Assembly: GCA_023052935.1 (NCBI GenBank)
Contig: CM041292.1
Span: 113,551,436-113,615,435 of the forward strand
DNA: 64,000 nt
Origin: Piezodorus guildinii
Taxonomy: Eukaryota > Arthropoda > Insecta > Hemiptera > Pentatomidae
Reading direction: 5' to 3'
Shown here: one piece after another, positions 25,101-35,865 of the stretch
How the letters are laid out: the number at the start of each line of letters is the position of its first letter
How positions within the stretch are numbered: position 1 is the first letter of the stretch
The notes under the pieces: generated by a model
What the model saw: only the letters and a program-made list of their open reading frames with translations
What the model was told of the DNA's origin: nothing
Databases searched by the model: none
Made by a program: the position numbers and the translations under genes

Positions 25101-25656
25101 ATCCTTGTCCCTGCCGTGTCCATAACCATTTGACTGTCCGAATCCGAGGCTATATTGATTACTTTGAATCAGTTGTACTCCATACGGGTGATTGGCCCAG
25201 TCCTGGAGGCCCCTTGCCCAGGGACATCGGGTTCCTGGCTTTTATCAGGAGCCAGGGGCCCTAGATAGGTTGCCTTCACTACGACTGAGGAGCCCCATCT
25301 ACCCCTCGCAGTTCATCAGCCTTTCTGCTGGTCTCCAGCTCCGCCTGATGATGTCTAGTCATGGACCCATCCGACTCCTACTGTCTTCGGCTCCATGATA
25401 ATACTGGTGCTACTGCTGCCTCACACCAGGGATATTTTTCGACTTCCCGGTCTAGATCCGCCGTGTTCTGTCAATAGCAGGGCCACCTCTAGCAGGATGC
25501 GGTTCTTCACCGTGCACGGACGGTCTTGGGTTTAAGCTTCCTTAAGACCTCCCCATTGTGGCTCATAAGTCTCTCAGCTAATCCCCTGGTGCTGAAGGAG
25601 GACCGATCAGCAGGTCAACCCTGTTGAAGGTACTACCTCCTTCAACCCCTTGACCC
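22136..25656 (-). mobile_element. Near-complete RTE non-LTR retrotransposon
   Basis: Precisely bounded by the 13-bp duplication cttgctcagatct (22123-22135 and 25657-25669). The 3' end on the minus strand is a (gaa)n tract, typical of RTE elements, which end in short simple repeats instead of poly(A). A single long pol ORF fills most of the 3.5 kb. It sits inside the PLE at 20885-26068 and is the youngest-looking large element in the window. Confidence 0.92.
22152..25241 (-). CDS. RTE-type endonuclease/reverse transcriptase polyprotein
   Basis: An uninterrupted frame of about 1030 codons. Order: an upstream open stretch (RCPWARGLQDWANHPYGVQL), APE endonuclease (RFATWNIRTLTGKE, LSEVKRRG, GDLNARTGDN, STDHKLLVAD), linker, RT (GKAPGPDGIAPEFIK, FLDLRAAFDSV, GVKQGDSLSPLLF, YADDIVLIAD) and C-terminal tail (LNWFGHVCRMND, GRRPRGRPR). 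Catalytic YADD is intact, and the endonuclease Asn, Asp and His residues are visible. It copies the element RNA at a nicked target. The family ORF is usually about 950-1000 aa. No in-frame ATG precedes 25037, yet homology begins upstream, so initiation is unclear; TTG at 25049 or read-in from upstream are possibilities. Likely still intact. Confidence 0.93.
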   Translation of the reverse strand, partial: KPGTRCPWARGLQDWANHPYGVQLIQSNQYSLGFGQSNGYGHGRDKDLRFATWNIRTLTGKETELVEEMKSYKIHLMGLSEVKRRGSGHQTLPDGYNLLYSGVTVRERAKGGVAFVMNDELYNKVESWEPFSSRIITMDMELSVGKVTAIQVYAPVEDAGVFDKDQFYEDLQRTVDGARNKNRMVLIFGDLNARTGDNNGNAHGVMGPWGGENVYNSNGQRLIEFCIENNMLIGNSWFNHKKIHKITFESRGEHGSRESIIDYFIIDRDLRRFFIDIKVIRGAELSTDHKLLVADTKVIRPRKSFSKAYNRIDVSKLRMETKQEEYRSLLERRLQEVNGDSELDILWTEIKKCILNTAREVCDTQKIKPSTKKTKWWNDEVKRVVKLKKEAWKTYNITKSHIHWEEYVRNRNEVKRVVKAAKMKTWEEFGRELEQNYRENIRKFWHITKALRGKTSKPVRNVKDAQGRLVTEEKEILEVWRQFFQEKFSMEERRNNNVRDCRRRGRTDEAYPDDMNDAIEEDEVDLAVDKIQLGKAPGPDGIAPEFIKYGGNEMRKCLQTLFQRVWDSKRLPQEWENNIIVPIHKKGNQSECGNYRAICLSSVVYKIYTRILEQRLRHIVEQDLEEEQAAFRPGRQTQDHIFSLRMIIEKAWDRGKAVYLAFLDLRAAFDSVMRQEIWDALIRRKVPANLVSAIKSIYQDPKGIVRLNGQTSEPFHFYKGVKQGDSLSPLLFIVLMDEVWKVCKRRTPRAVVGYWNLTPVLAQAMIYADDIVLIADSQEALQTSLNEWYEELRLRGLNINPAKSKIMCVGRENLEPSILCGGETLETTNAYTYLGTVISDDGKIDQEVLNRVMKANGLYYQISKMIIGKHEVSRDAKIRIFKSVFLPVLLYGSESWTTLDKHASRMTAAEMRFLRRILGKTRRDHIRNDRIREDLGVRPVRDILEKRQLNWFGHVCRMNDTRKAKWFFEARPEGRRPRGRPRCMYSDYIGKLGAARGLTIPEMKRIARDRDQWARWTEAATPRLAAHRS

Positions 25657-25975
25657 CTTGCTCAGATCTGATGTTTTTAAATATTGACTTCATTTTTACT
25701 AATTTACCTAGCGAAATGTGTGTATTAGTGTAAATGCTGGGAGTTTCTAAATATATAACAAGGTAATTTTATAATATTTATTTATTTATTTAACTAAGTA
25801 CTATGTAACATTGTTAATTTTTGCTTTTAATGCCTCCTTCTGATTTGAAATTTGTTATTTAATAGTTTTAAATTTTGTTATCAATAGACACCTAATTTAT
25901 AAAAATTGTTTAACCATTCACTTCAGTATAGTATTTCTTAATGTAATGGTAATTGCTTAATATACTTTGTAGACT

Positions 25976-26014
25976 TCTGAAGATGGGAGAATATCCCGAA
26001 ACGTCATACTGATG
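25976..26014 (+). ncRNA. Hammerhead-like motif of PLE family F
   Basis: CUGAAGA at 25977-25983 (position 7 of the hammerhead core is variable), a GGGA/UCCC stem II, then GAAACGUC. Stem I pairing is poor. The inverted counterpart lies near 20940-20980 on the minus strand with GAAACAUC, a weaker match. Confidence 0.45.
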
Positions 26015-26069
26015 AAATAAAAAATTGAGTATTTATGGAAGAATTTATTCAGCCTGAAATCTACCTTAA

Positions 26070-27265
26070 TAAAAAATTACATTAATCCACATTCTGGATG
26101 CGAAAAGGGCAAAAATGTAGCATATATTGACCTCGCTCCAAATCCATATTTAGTTATGTATTATATTCTTCTTGTTAGTGATAATTTGAATATATTATTG
26201 GGTTATGAAACTAAGAAAGCATTAGCTAGTGATATATAGTAGAGTAGAAAAGATAAATTTTTTATGTTAGGAGGGAAACTTATGTTAAATAATAGTTCTC
26301 TCGAATATGTTGATACTTCTAATAATAATAATGATGAAATTAATACTTTTAATAATATTAATGATAATAATATAATAAAGTAAAATATAGCATTCCTATA
26401 GATAAGTTTAGTGATAAGAATAATTGTAGTTATAATTCTTATAAAACTAGTGAAATAACCAATATCATTTGTCATAACCTTATAGATAATAACAATTTAA
26501 ATCAGTTAGCTCAACTTTTAAATAAATATCCTTCAATTATTGAAGAATTTAGAGAAGACATTTCTCATGAAATTGATAAATTACTAAAATCTAATATTAT
26601 ATGAGAAAGTATATATAATATAATTCATCAATTTTGTTGGTTGCCATAAAAGAACAATCCTAGTTGGCTGGGTGGCTAGCATAACAGCCTCCCATGCCAA
26701 AGGTCAGGGGTTCAAATCCGCAGGTGGTCCTAGGATTTTTTAATGGGAGTAAAAAATCCTTAGTTACGCCGTCCTTCGGAGGGGACGTTAAAAGGTGGTC
26801 CCGAGCCTGTACGATGTCAGGTACTCGTTAAAGATCCATATCCTAATAAAAACCTGGATAGGCAAAATTTAGGACTCCCACTGTAGCATCGTTTGATTAG
26901 CCATAGTAGCATAAAGTGACGTTAAATAAATAAACAAACAAACAATCCTAGTTGGAAAAGTAAAATTAGAATGGTCATCGACCATCATGAGTTATATCAG
27001 GAAACTATACCAGATAAATTTCCATTACCAAAACCAACCTTCAACCTTCTTAATCAACTAAATAAAGCCCACATCTTTTCTACCATAGACGTGGCATCTG
27101 ATTTTCACCAAATCAAAATGGCTGAGGAATCAATAGGAAAAAATGCCTTCTCCAACAGAATCCAGTCACTATGAATTACCCTGAATGCCATTTGGTCTTT
27201 GCAATGCCCTATCAACTAGATTTTACATTGAAACCGGGTATCCTAAGAGTAATGATGTAAATTAA
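26070..27265 (+). pseudogene. Ty3/Gypsy #2 pre-RT and reverse transcriptase fragment
   Basis: After the PLE the Gypsy resumes with LNILLGYETKKALASDI, EEFREDISHEIDKLLKSNII and, past a SINE insertion, NPSWKSKIRMVIDHHELYQ, IPDKFPLPKP, HIFSTIDVASDFHQIKMAEE and MPFGLCNAL. These match the Gypsy H-E-I-DKLL..GII, VIDYRKLN, DKYPLP and STLDLASGFHQI blocks of RT. Stops and indels are frequent, so it is dead. The YVDD box is not reached: sequence is lost before the mariner at 27301. Confidence 0.85.
26668..26940 (+). repeat. tRNA-derived SINE, family 1 (full copy)
   Basis: A perfect 15-bp duplication aacaatcctagttgg (26653-26667 and 26941-26955) brackets it. The head has A-box-like tggctagcataacagcc and B-box-like ggttcaaatccgc. 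The tail is ttaaataaataaacaaacaa. It is inserted in the Gypsy RT region. Confidence 0.93.
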
Positions 27266-27300
27266 ATTCTACACAAAATACTCAAACCCTATACAACTTA

Positions 27301-28198
27301 TTGGGTTGATGAAAAATTAATGCAGGTTTTTAGTAGGTATTGTAAATACGCCATATCTTTACTTTAACCATATATATTTAATCAAAATAATTTCCATCTG
27401 AATCAATGCACTTTTGCCAACGTTCAACAAGCTTTCTTATTCCACCAGAAAAAAATCCGAATCCCTGGACTCAATGAAATCACGAAAAGAATTTTCAATG
27501 TCGTCCTGGTTCTGAAAATTTTTCTCCCTCAAGAAGTTGTCCAGATGCCTGAAAAAGTGGAAGTCTGTAGGAGAGAGGTCAGGTGAATAAGGCGGATGTT
27601 GGAGAACTTCGTAGCCCAACTCGTGCAGTCGTCGAAGCGTTGGTTGTGCAACGTGTGGTCTGGCGTTATCGTGGAGCAGGATCGGCCCCTTCCGATTCAT
27701 CAATGCTGGGCAAAGACGTTGCAATTTTTGAGTTCCGAGTTCCGCCGCCATTTCTCGTGTGGTTTTGGTTGGGTCTTCTTCCACTTTTGACCTCAGCTGG
27801 TCGTTGTCCAGAGCAAGATGACGGCCCCGACCTTCCTTGTCTTCGAGGTCGAAATCTCCTCTGCGAAACTTCTGGAACCAACGCTGCACCGTGCACTCAT
27901 TAATAGCCCCCTGACCCCACACTTCATTAATATTACGAGCCGTTTGCGCAGCGCTGCGCCCTAATTTAAATTCGTAAAAATAAATTTGACGAAAATCGCA
28001 CTTTGACATTTTCGATTCAAGACCTTTGAACACACTGAACAAAACGATTTTACTAAACAAATTCATGGTGAAAGAGAGGGTATTAGATAAGGTTTGTTTT
28101 GGTATAATAATGATCAATGTTAGGATTAGCTTTGTTTACACAATTGGAATTAAGATATTGCAATAGAGGAAACCTGCATTAATTTTGCATCAACCCAA
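27301..28198 (-). mobile_element. Internally deleted mariner transposon
   Basis: TIRs ttgggttgatgaaaaattaa and the inverted copy ending 28198 are nearly perfect over about 28 bp, flanked by TA on both sides (27299-27300, 28199-28200). The element is 898 bp, about 400 bp shorter than a complete mariner of about 1.3 kb, because the middle of the transposase is missing. It is inserted in the remains of the Gypsy pol. Confidence 0.93.
27437..28009 (-). pseudogene. Mariner transposase with internal deletion
   Basis: The frame is open from MSKCDFRQIYFYEFKLGRSA through the N-terminal helix-turn-helix pair (TVQRWFQKFRRGDFDLEDKE) to AAELGTQ, then jumps to LCPALMNRKGPILLHDNARP and YSPDLSPTDFHFF. The second and third catalytic Asp blocks (LLHDNARPH and SPDLSPTDF) remain. 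The first block (CDEKW region) lies in the in-frame deletion of about 130 residues. It would bind DNA in principle but cannot cut. An upstream in-frame extension (to 28117) lies in the 5' leader and is probably not protein. Confidence 0.9.
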
Positions 28199-28229
28199 TA
28201 TAATGTTGTTTGCGAACCTAATGTGGAAA

Positions 28230-28560
28230 CTGTTTGAAGGTATATTTTTAAAACTTTCGCAAATAATTCAGGATAATTACCCTTCAGTTAAGATAAAACG
28301 GTATAAAAAGAAGTTTTTAGACATAACCAATTCAGAAGAACAATTAGAAATTATTAGTTCATATCATTTAGGCAAAACTTGCCACTTTGGTAGTTTAGAA
28401 ACGCATGAAAAACTCATCATTGGAATATTTATTGGCCTCAAATGAAAGATACAATCACTGATTACTATAACAAATGTAAAGTATGTCGGAAAATCTTGCA
28501 TTATGAGAAAAATATTATTACCATCGTTGATACCTTTCTTTAAATGTCTTTTCGCTAGAT
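28230..28560 (+). pseudogene. Ty3/Gypsy #2 integrase HHCC zinc-finger fragment
   Basis: Two overlapping frames give ISSYHLGKTCHFGSLETHEK, then YWPQMKDTITDYYNKCKVCR. The pattern H..GKTCHFG..ETHEK...YWP.M......C..C is the N-terminal zinc-binding domain of Gypsy integrases. It confirms that 17522-28560 is one Gypsy element split by later insertions. The DDE core is not found after it. Confidence 0.85.
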
Positions 28561-28599
28561 TAAGATATGCTTATAATTCATAAAAGTTTCTGAAGTTAT

Positions 28600-29880
28600 T
28601 ATAGAGTTTTAATTATATTCGTCTCTGGATCGCATAAAAATGGATAATGGTGGAGAATAAAAAAATAATTTAATAGAAAATTTACTTAGTTCCCAAGAAA
28701 TTGAACTCTCTTTCGTTACTGCTAACCATCCCAACTCCTTAGAACTCCTTGTAGTTCCCAATAAACCCCCTGTCTGACACTCTGCTTCTGACAAAAGGTG
28801 TACCTTAAGGTTCCTCATTATCTCTTACCCTTTTCTCCATATTCATGAATGATCTTCCACTCTCCATTAAGCATTCCCAATACCATCTCTATGCCGATGA
28901 TGTTCAAATCTATGAGGACTTCCCTGATACTATTTCCAAACTGCTGGAGGACATAAACAATATAATTGTCAATACATAAACAATAATGGGCTAACCGCAA
29001 TATACTAATGTTAAGTGCTGAGAAAACAAAAGCCATTCCGATAGCATCCCCTGCTCTACTTAAATCAGCCCCCTGATTATTTGCCCAGCCCCTCCCACCC
29101 TTTTCTTAAACTGAGGAGTTAATCTTGATCAAACTCTCTCCTGGAAACCGTAAATCTTTCAAATTTCTCGCCAAACCATAGTAACCCTAAAGCAATTCCA
29201 TCGTCTCCTACCATTCAACACTCATTTTCTCCCTCATCTTTCCCCACTTTTACAACGGTTGTGTGGTATACAGTACACTTTCAGGTGAACTCGAAGCTAA
29301 ACTCAAGTGTATTATGAACTGTGCAATACGATTTGTATTTGGGATCACCACAGACACGCATATAATTCAGTATTACGCCGAGTTAAGGTGGCTTTATCCT
29401 CGTTACAGATGCCAGTATTTCTTAGCTTCCTTCCTCTATCAGGTAATCAGAACTCAGCACCCCAGCTATATCTTCCAAACCCTTCAATTTAAATCTTCAA
29501 TTCAGTCCCGTTCAACCAGATCCGGTCTTTCTGACCTCTATCCTCCTCCTCACTGTACTGCTACATTTGAGAAGCCCTTTCTGTCGAAAGATGCCTCTAT
29601 TTGGAATTCTACCCCTCCTGAGATCAGTCTTGCAAGAACTGCTTCCTCCTTTAAATTGCTTCTTTTCAAGCACCTTTTCCTTTCCCAGTCAAACAGATAA
29701 TAACCTCAAACCGCAGATGCTAGAAATACCAATTCTGTTGTGTTTCAATACTATTTCAATCATTTCTAATGAAGTATCTGTTTTTGTTTATTTATTTTAT
29801 TTTAAAAGTTTGATATGTAAATATGTACATAGTTTATTACCTCCGTTTTGTTATTGTAATTTAGCTTTAGTTGTATAAAT
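28600..29880 (+). pseudogene. CR1/L2-like non-LTR element, copy 2 (RT C-terminal half)
   Basis: Fragments read LFSIFMNDLPLSIKHSQYHL, YADDVQIYEDF and GVNLDQTLSW, followed by an open stretch 29263-29700 with LKCIMNCAIRFVFGITTDTH and YRCQYFLASFLYQVI, the thumb and C-terminal region of CR1/L2-type RT. Similarity to copy 1 at 18800-20283 is visible in the ADD region, and this copy supplies the 3' half that copy 1 lacks. A 3' UTR rich in TTTATT follows to about 29880. Frameshifts disrupt it before 29263. Confidence 0.78.
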
Positions 29881-30039
29881 CTATGACTACACTGTTCCGG
29901 TCATCAAACCTGTACTTTTGTTTTATTCTTAAGGGACTTAAGTTCCAGGATAATGAAACTTTTTTCATTTGATATATATGAAGATCAGGATGAGGATAAG
30001 AAATAAGCCTCAGGGAATAATGAGGATAATAACAGCTAA

Positions 30040-30610
30040 GGATGAGAGATTAGAGCAAATGGATAATTTCTAGTTTCTGGGTCGAGAGTGACTATGTTGA
30101 TGAAGAAGTGAATAGAACAATCGGGGCAACTGGCAGTGTTCTCTCTGCTTCAGAGGGAGTTTCTGAGCAGAAAAGAGATTTCTAAGCAAACAAAAAAATG
30201 ACAGTTTATTAATCAACATTCTTCCATATCCTTTCACACTCTCCTGAATCGTGGACCCTCAACTCGAAACACAAGAGCCGAATCCAAGCCATGGAGATTC
30301 GATACCTTCGGAAAGTTTAGGGAAAGATCAGACCAGATAGGGTCTGGAATGCTACTATACGGACTAGCCTCTAAGTCAAACTGTCTATAACGATCCTAGA
30401 AGAGCACAAGCTAAAGTGGTTCAGACATCTCCTTAGGATGGATCTGGAAAGAATTGCCAGAAATATATAGGAGACCTATGTAGAGGGAAGGAAACCTAGA
30501 GGAAGGCTGCACATCTCCTGACAGTATTTAAGAGGCGTTCAGGAAGCAAGGTATGGATTGGGAACTGGAAAGTATAGCCCACATTGCACTGCGGTATTCA
30601 GGAACTATGA
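30040..30610 (+). pseudogene. Non-LTR RT C-terminal relic
   Basis: Shifted frames give LEEHKLKWFRHLLRMDLERI and GRKPRGRL, the C-terminal tail found after the thumb of RTE and related elements (LKW.GH..RM......GRR.RGRP). No YADD box remains. 30610-30970 shows nothing recognisable. Confidence 0.6.
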
Positions 30611-30979
30611 TGGTGAAACTTTTAGCTCACTATAACAAGGAAGTTTAGAAAAGATTCTAATGCTTAATTTTTTTTCTAGTGTACTTGAACTTCTACTACC
30701 ACTACTTGTAGAGGTTTCGATTATGTAATTATTGTCTTTTTTTTGTAATATAAATTTTCAAAGAAGTGTTATTGCTAAGTAAGTCACCAAATTTATGTCA
30801 CTTATACTCATCATATAGATGTGTAATATGTATTAGTTTCATGAATATAAAGTATATCTTAATCATAGTGTTACTTTTTGAATTGATACCTACAAAATTG
30901 AGAGATTTTCCCTATGCACCTTCTCAGCCACGAAGCTGGCTTAAAACGGCTGCAACACAAAAAGTATTAACTTGATGAG

Positions 30980-31285
30980 GAAGATGGTTGGGGGTGCGGT
31001 CATCAGAAAGAAACACACATTAAAATGTAGTACTTATTTTAATTGTGAGCCTTCATTAGGGCTAAGAGAAACAAGATAACAACCAATGTAATTATAAACT
31101 TAATAATATGTTAGGTTTATAATAATAATATGGTGACAGTAATATAATATGGAAACAAAGATAAAATTAAATGTAAAATGATAAAAATTTATATTATAAT
31201 AATATAATGTAATAATGAAATATTATCATTTTAATTTTGTTTACTTCCATACATTATAACTGTCATCTTATTATCATTTTACATT
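30980..31285 (-). mobile_element. PLE family E, left inverted end
   Basis: Starts gatgaggaagatggttgggg and continues as the imperfect reverse complement of 41340-41605. The hammerhead is partly deleted (only gccttcattagggct remains). It is the upstream inverted end of a PLE whose other end is at 41285-41655. The 10 kb between now holds a non-LTR element, a second PLE and SINEs. Confidence 0.65.
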
Positions 31286-31594
31286 AAATTTATGTGGAGT
31301 TGGTCACCAGCCGTGATAGCGTGCACATCGCTCTTACGTTTATCTATTGTTACAGTGGTAAACATTGCTCAAATCTATTCAAGTTTTGTTTTAAGTTTAT
31401 GTTTAGTGTACAGTGTTATAATATTGACAAAAAACAAAGAATCCCAAGCTGTTACTGGCCGAAATTTTGATCTATTAAAACAACTAAAAGGATATAGACG
31501 GTGAGTCAGTCAATTATATTTCTAATAAGGTCTACTTCAATCGTTATCATCAAATTTTTCAAATCTATAGAAGCTATAACATCCATTTTACAAA

Positions 31595-32345
31595 ATGTCT
31601 TTTGAATCAGAATCTGATAAACTCCAAATTATTTTAATGGAAATACGGAATAATAATAACGAAACCAAAAAAATCAAAGAATCAGTTGAAAAAATGTCCT
31701 CACTGTTTGAAAATCTTTCATCAGAATTTAAATATTTAAAAAACAAGACGGAAGAACTTGAAAAACATAATCTTCAATTAATAGAGCGAATAAAAATCCT
31801 TGAAAGGAAAGACAGGAAAAACAATATATTAATATTTAATATTTCAGAAAAATAAGACCCCGTTTCAGAAAATGTATTTGATGTACAAACATTATTTTCA
31901 AATATGGCAATTGATGTGACAGAAAACGCGATAAATAATTGTTATCGGCTCGGTAAAAAAATAAACAGTAAGGTAAGACCCATCCTAATAACGTTAAATA
32001 GTTATTTATTAAAACATAAGATAATGGAGAAAAAGGGCATATTAAGGGAAAACAAAATTTGGATAAAACACGATAAAACGCCTGAAGAAAGAGAAGAAGG
32101 GAAACAGATAATATTTCTACCTAAATAAATTGCGCAGCTACGATAATACTGTTACATATAAAAATAAGTTCTTCGAAGTAAATAAAAAGAAATATCATCT
32201 ATCGGAGATAGAGGAACTATTGTTAACTCTAGATGAGGATCGAGTATCGCCTTTATCCCCTGTTCAAGCAAACAAGCGGAAAAAAATTTGGGAAAAGTTG
32301 GATCAGTTTCGATTTCGCGACAGATCACCTTCAAAACATGAATAG
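31595..32345 (+). pseudogene. Non-LTR ORF1 (coiled coil, nucleic-acid-binding)
   Basis: Three frame pieces form an ORF1-type protein. An N-terminal heptad-rich coiled coil (LSSEFKYLKNKTEELEKHNL) leads into LERKDRKNNILIFNI, which resembles the start of the RRM-like domain of L1/Jockey-type ORF1 proteins. Then come NNCYRLGKKINSKVRPILIT and WIKHDKTPEEREEGKQI. Such proteins coat the element RNA. A stop at 31853 and another at 32126 separate the pieces. It directly precedes the endonuclease/RT frame. Confidence 0.65.
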
Positions 32346-32639
32346 CATTCCCAAAAACGAACAATTAGACCAAATGATAAAGGAAACAGATTTTGATCGG
32401 CTATCTACTTTTAGAAACATATACTTGCGTGAAAATAAAACTATTATGAATAAAGCAACAATTGGCCTTAAATCTCACCTAATAAAGGAGATACAAGGAG
32501 AGTATCCAATGTCAATGTTTATAAACATGAGAGATCTTGTGGAGATACGAAGACCTTACCCTCACCACCTTATCAATGTCAACAACAACAATCAGAAGGA
32601 TTAAGATCTCCGCTCGCTACTTCTGTTGGTCAACATCAT

Positions 32640-35600
32640 TCCTTAAATATACTGTACTGGAATATAGAAGGCTATAAAAACTTTTATAATTTAAGTAATG
32701 AAAATACCACTTTATTATTGAATTATCAAATAATATGTCTCCAAGAAACCTTTATAATTAATGATAATATTGTTCTTCCTACAGACTTTAGCGATTATTT
32801 GATATTTAATACGAGGGCAATTAAACTTAAATCAAAAGGAAGAGGCAGTGGCGGTCTATTAACCTTAATTAAAAAAAACCCTAAAATGAAGGTCAATGTC
32901 ATCGATAATTGTAATCTATGGCTTTTTGTAGAAATATAAATGAATGACACAAAAATAATCATTGGAAATATTTATTTTAATCAAAGTTATAATACCGATG
33001 AATTCATCGACCTCTTCGACCAAGCGTAAAGAGAAATAAAATACGACATTTCCCGAAAATACATCGTACTAGGAAGAGACTGGAACGGAAGATTCGGTGA
33101 GATGAATCAATCAGCTGAGAACTCATTGTTTGAAGGCACGATGTTAAATGAGGTTAGGCTGTCTCAGGACTCAGTTACAAATTCGAGGGAAGAAAAAATA
33201 GTAAACCTATTAGAAGACAATGAATTTATAATGGTTAATGGTAGAAGTTATAGTGACGAGATAGGACATTTCACTTGTCACACTTACAGAGGCAGCTCGG
33301 TGATAGACACAATCTGGGTTAACTTCAATATGATGCCGCTCGTTAATGATATGGCTGTAGCGCAAGTACCGGAAGTGTCTTCACACTTACCGCATTACTA
33401 GGGCTAGACCTTCCATTCTATAAATCTCATCCTCAGATTCAAAAAAATATTTCCACTAAAATAAATACATTTAACTGGGAAAATAAAAATATTGAGCTTT
33501 TTAATTTTGAATTAAAACATTCACCCAATATATATTACAATTCCGATAATGTGTCTAATATTTATGAGAATTTTAAAAATACTGTTACCCATATCGCAAT
33601 TTATTCAGCTATTCTGAAAATCAAAACGGTCAATTCCAGGATGACAAAAAATCATAAACTCTGGTTAGATGAAAATTGTAAGAAGGAAAAGAAGGAAGTC
33701 CGTAAAAAGTATAAAATACTCAGAAGAGAGCCATTTTCAGCAGAAAATTTAGTTGTATTTATAAATGGAAAAAAATTACAAACGGTTGGTAAAGAAATCT
33801 AAATCGGAATATTACAGATCTATTACTGACCAAATTTCGGAAACAAAAAATAACAAAGAATTTTGGCAAACAATAAAACGATTCAGAAAATGTAAAAAAC
33901 TAGAACTGGAAATATTCGAAAACTTTTACAAACAGTTTTATTCTCCCTCCCAAAATCCAACAATAGACACCAAATTAAATGTAATTAATCCATTCCTCGA
34001 TGGTAATATAACATTGCAAGAATTACAAATGGCTGTCCATCATATGAAAAGAAATAAATCTCCGGGCAAAGACGGAATTCCTTATGAATATTATAATTTA
34101 TTAACGGCCCGAGTGGGAACACTATCTCCTGAATCTCCTGAATGAAGTTTACCAAAAAGAAGATATTCCTAGAAGCTGGTCAACTGTTTTAATAAAACCG
34201 ATTTTTAAAAAGGGAAATAGAAATGACCCAAACAATTACAGAAATATAGCTCTGTTAGACACAATAACTAAAATATTTACATACATTCTGAACAACCGCC
34301 TTTTAGAATGGTGTGAAATCAATCACATACTGCCTGAAGAACAAAATGGCTTTCGTAAAAACAGAGGATGTAGAGATAGCATTTTTGTTTTGAGCTCTAC
34401 TATAAATATTAATCTGAGGCATAAAGGCCGCTATGTTTATGGGATATTTATCGACTTTCAAAAAGCCTTTGACACCTTGAACCACAGAAAGCTTTGGCAC
34501 AAACTAAACGGACTTGGAGTGTATGCTAAAATAATTAAAATACTACAACAACTATATGAAAATATGGAAGCAGAGATTGAGATAAATGGGGTAAGGTCAA
34601 AACCAATAAAAATAACAAAAGGAGTGTTCCAAGGAGATTCAGCCAGCCCATTAATCTTTGCACTGTACATGTCTGATATTGTGAAGTATTTTCAAGACCA
34701 CCATGCAAGAGGTTTAGCTATAAATGGCTCTAAAGAACTATTGATGCTATTGTTTGCCGATGATATAGTGATACTTGCAGAATCCTGGGTAGACTGCCAA
34801 AAGAAACTGAATATACTACAGAATTATTGCAAAGAAAATTTACTAGTTCTCAATACAGAAAAAACCAAAATAGTACCGTTCCATAGAGGTGTCGGAAAAA
34901 TTAAAACTCCGAAACCATTCTACTTTAAAGAAAGCCGTATTCAAATAGTAAATAGTTATACTTATCTAGGCATACAGTTCAGTTCTTCAGGAAAATTTTT
35001 TCAAGCCACAAACGCCGCCATAAAGAAAACTAAACTCGCAATAGGAACAGTTCTGGCAATATTACAAGGAGGTAAATCAGAAAACTGGGACTCAAAACAT
35101 ATGCTTTATAACTCCATCATCCGTTCTACCTTATTATACTGTGCAGAAATATGGGCTCCACAATACTGTCCCAATTTGGAAGCAATAACGATGAAGTACG
35201 TTAAACAAATATACCAATGGTCCAAATATACCCCTAACTACATAGTCAGACTAGAGACAGGAATCTCAAGATTAGAAATAGAAGTAGTCAAAAGAATGTT
35301 CAGATGGTGGATTGCTCTATTAAAAATGCCAGATGAGAGGCTACCTAGAATATGTTTTGACTGATTAAGAGAACTCGAAGGCAACAAAAATATATGCAAT
35401 TGGTACTCACAATTAAGAACAAAATTATCAATAGTAGACTTATCGATGATTTTAGAAGAAGATAATCTAAAACCAGAAGAAGCCCGACGGCATCTCAAAA
35501 GCATAACCAATAGATTTAAAAATCATTGCCTAAGTATAGATATTAACTCAGCGCTTAACTCAAAATATAACCCAGAATTCAGAAACATAAGCAGCTTTCT

Positions 35601-35865
35601 CCAAGATGAAGAATACCTAAATTTCAGAACACCAATCAAGAAGCACCGAATAGTGAGCCAGCTTAGGGTAGCCAACTTGACAAGACCGGTAGTGTACAGT
35701 GAGGGGAAATCCTATAAACTAGAGGGAGATGAAAACTGCACTGTGTGTAATTTACAAAAGCCGGAAAATCTATATCATCTTTTGATAGAATGCCCAATGT
35801 ATAAAGATCTTAGGAAGCACTATATATATATAAATATATTAATGAGAACAATAATTCAATTTTAG
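32640..35865 (+). pseudogene. Non-LTR APE endonuclease/reverse transcriptase, decayed
   Basis: Domain order is endonuclease (YWNIEGYKNF, IICLQETF, WNGRFGEMN, FTCHTYRGSSVIDTIWV), RT (NKSPGKDGIPYEYYN, NNYRNIALLD, IDFQKAFDTLNHRKLWHKL, GVFQGDSASPLIFALY, LLFADDIVILAES) and a C-terminal CCHC-like finger (CTVCNLQKPENLYHLLIECP). FADD is intact at 34753-34764, but the usual GVRQG box reads GVFQG. Stops at about 32938, 33027, 33400 and 35362 and frameshifts near 33790 and 34130 make it inactive. The C-terminal finger and fold suggest an Ingi/Vingi- or I-like clade, though I cannot settle which. It lies between the two ends of PLE family E. Confidence 0.82.

Noticed and set aside
26660..26740. tRNA-like sequence considered as a true tRNA gene
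   Set aside because: It has A and B boxes but no cloverleaf I could close, and it is bounded by a SINE target duplication.
27583..27903. + strand ORF of 106 codons
   Set aside because: Antisense shadow of the mariner transposase.
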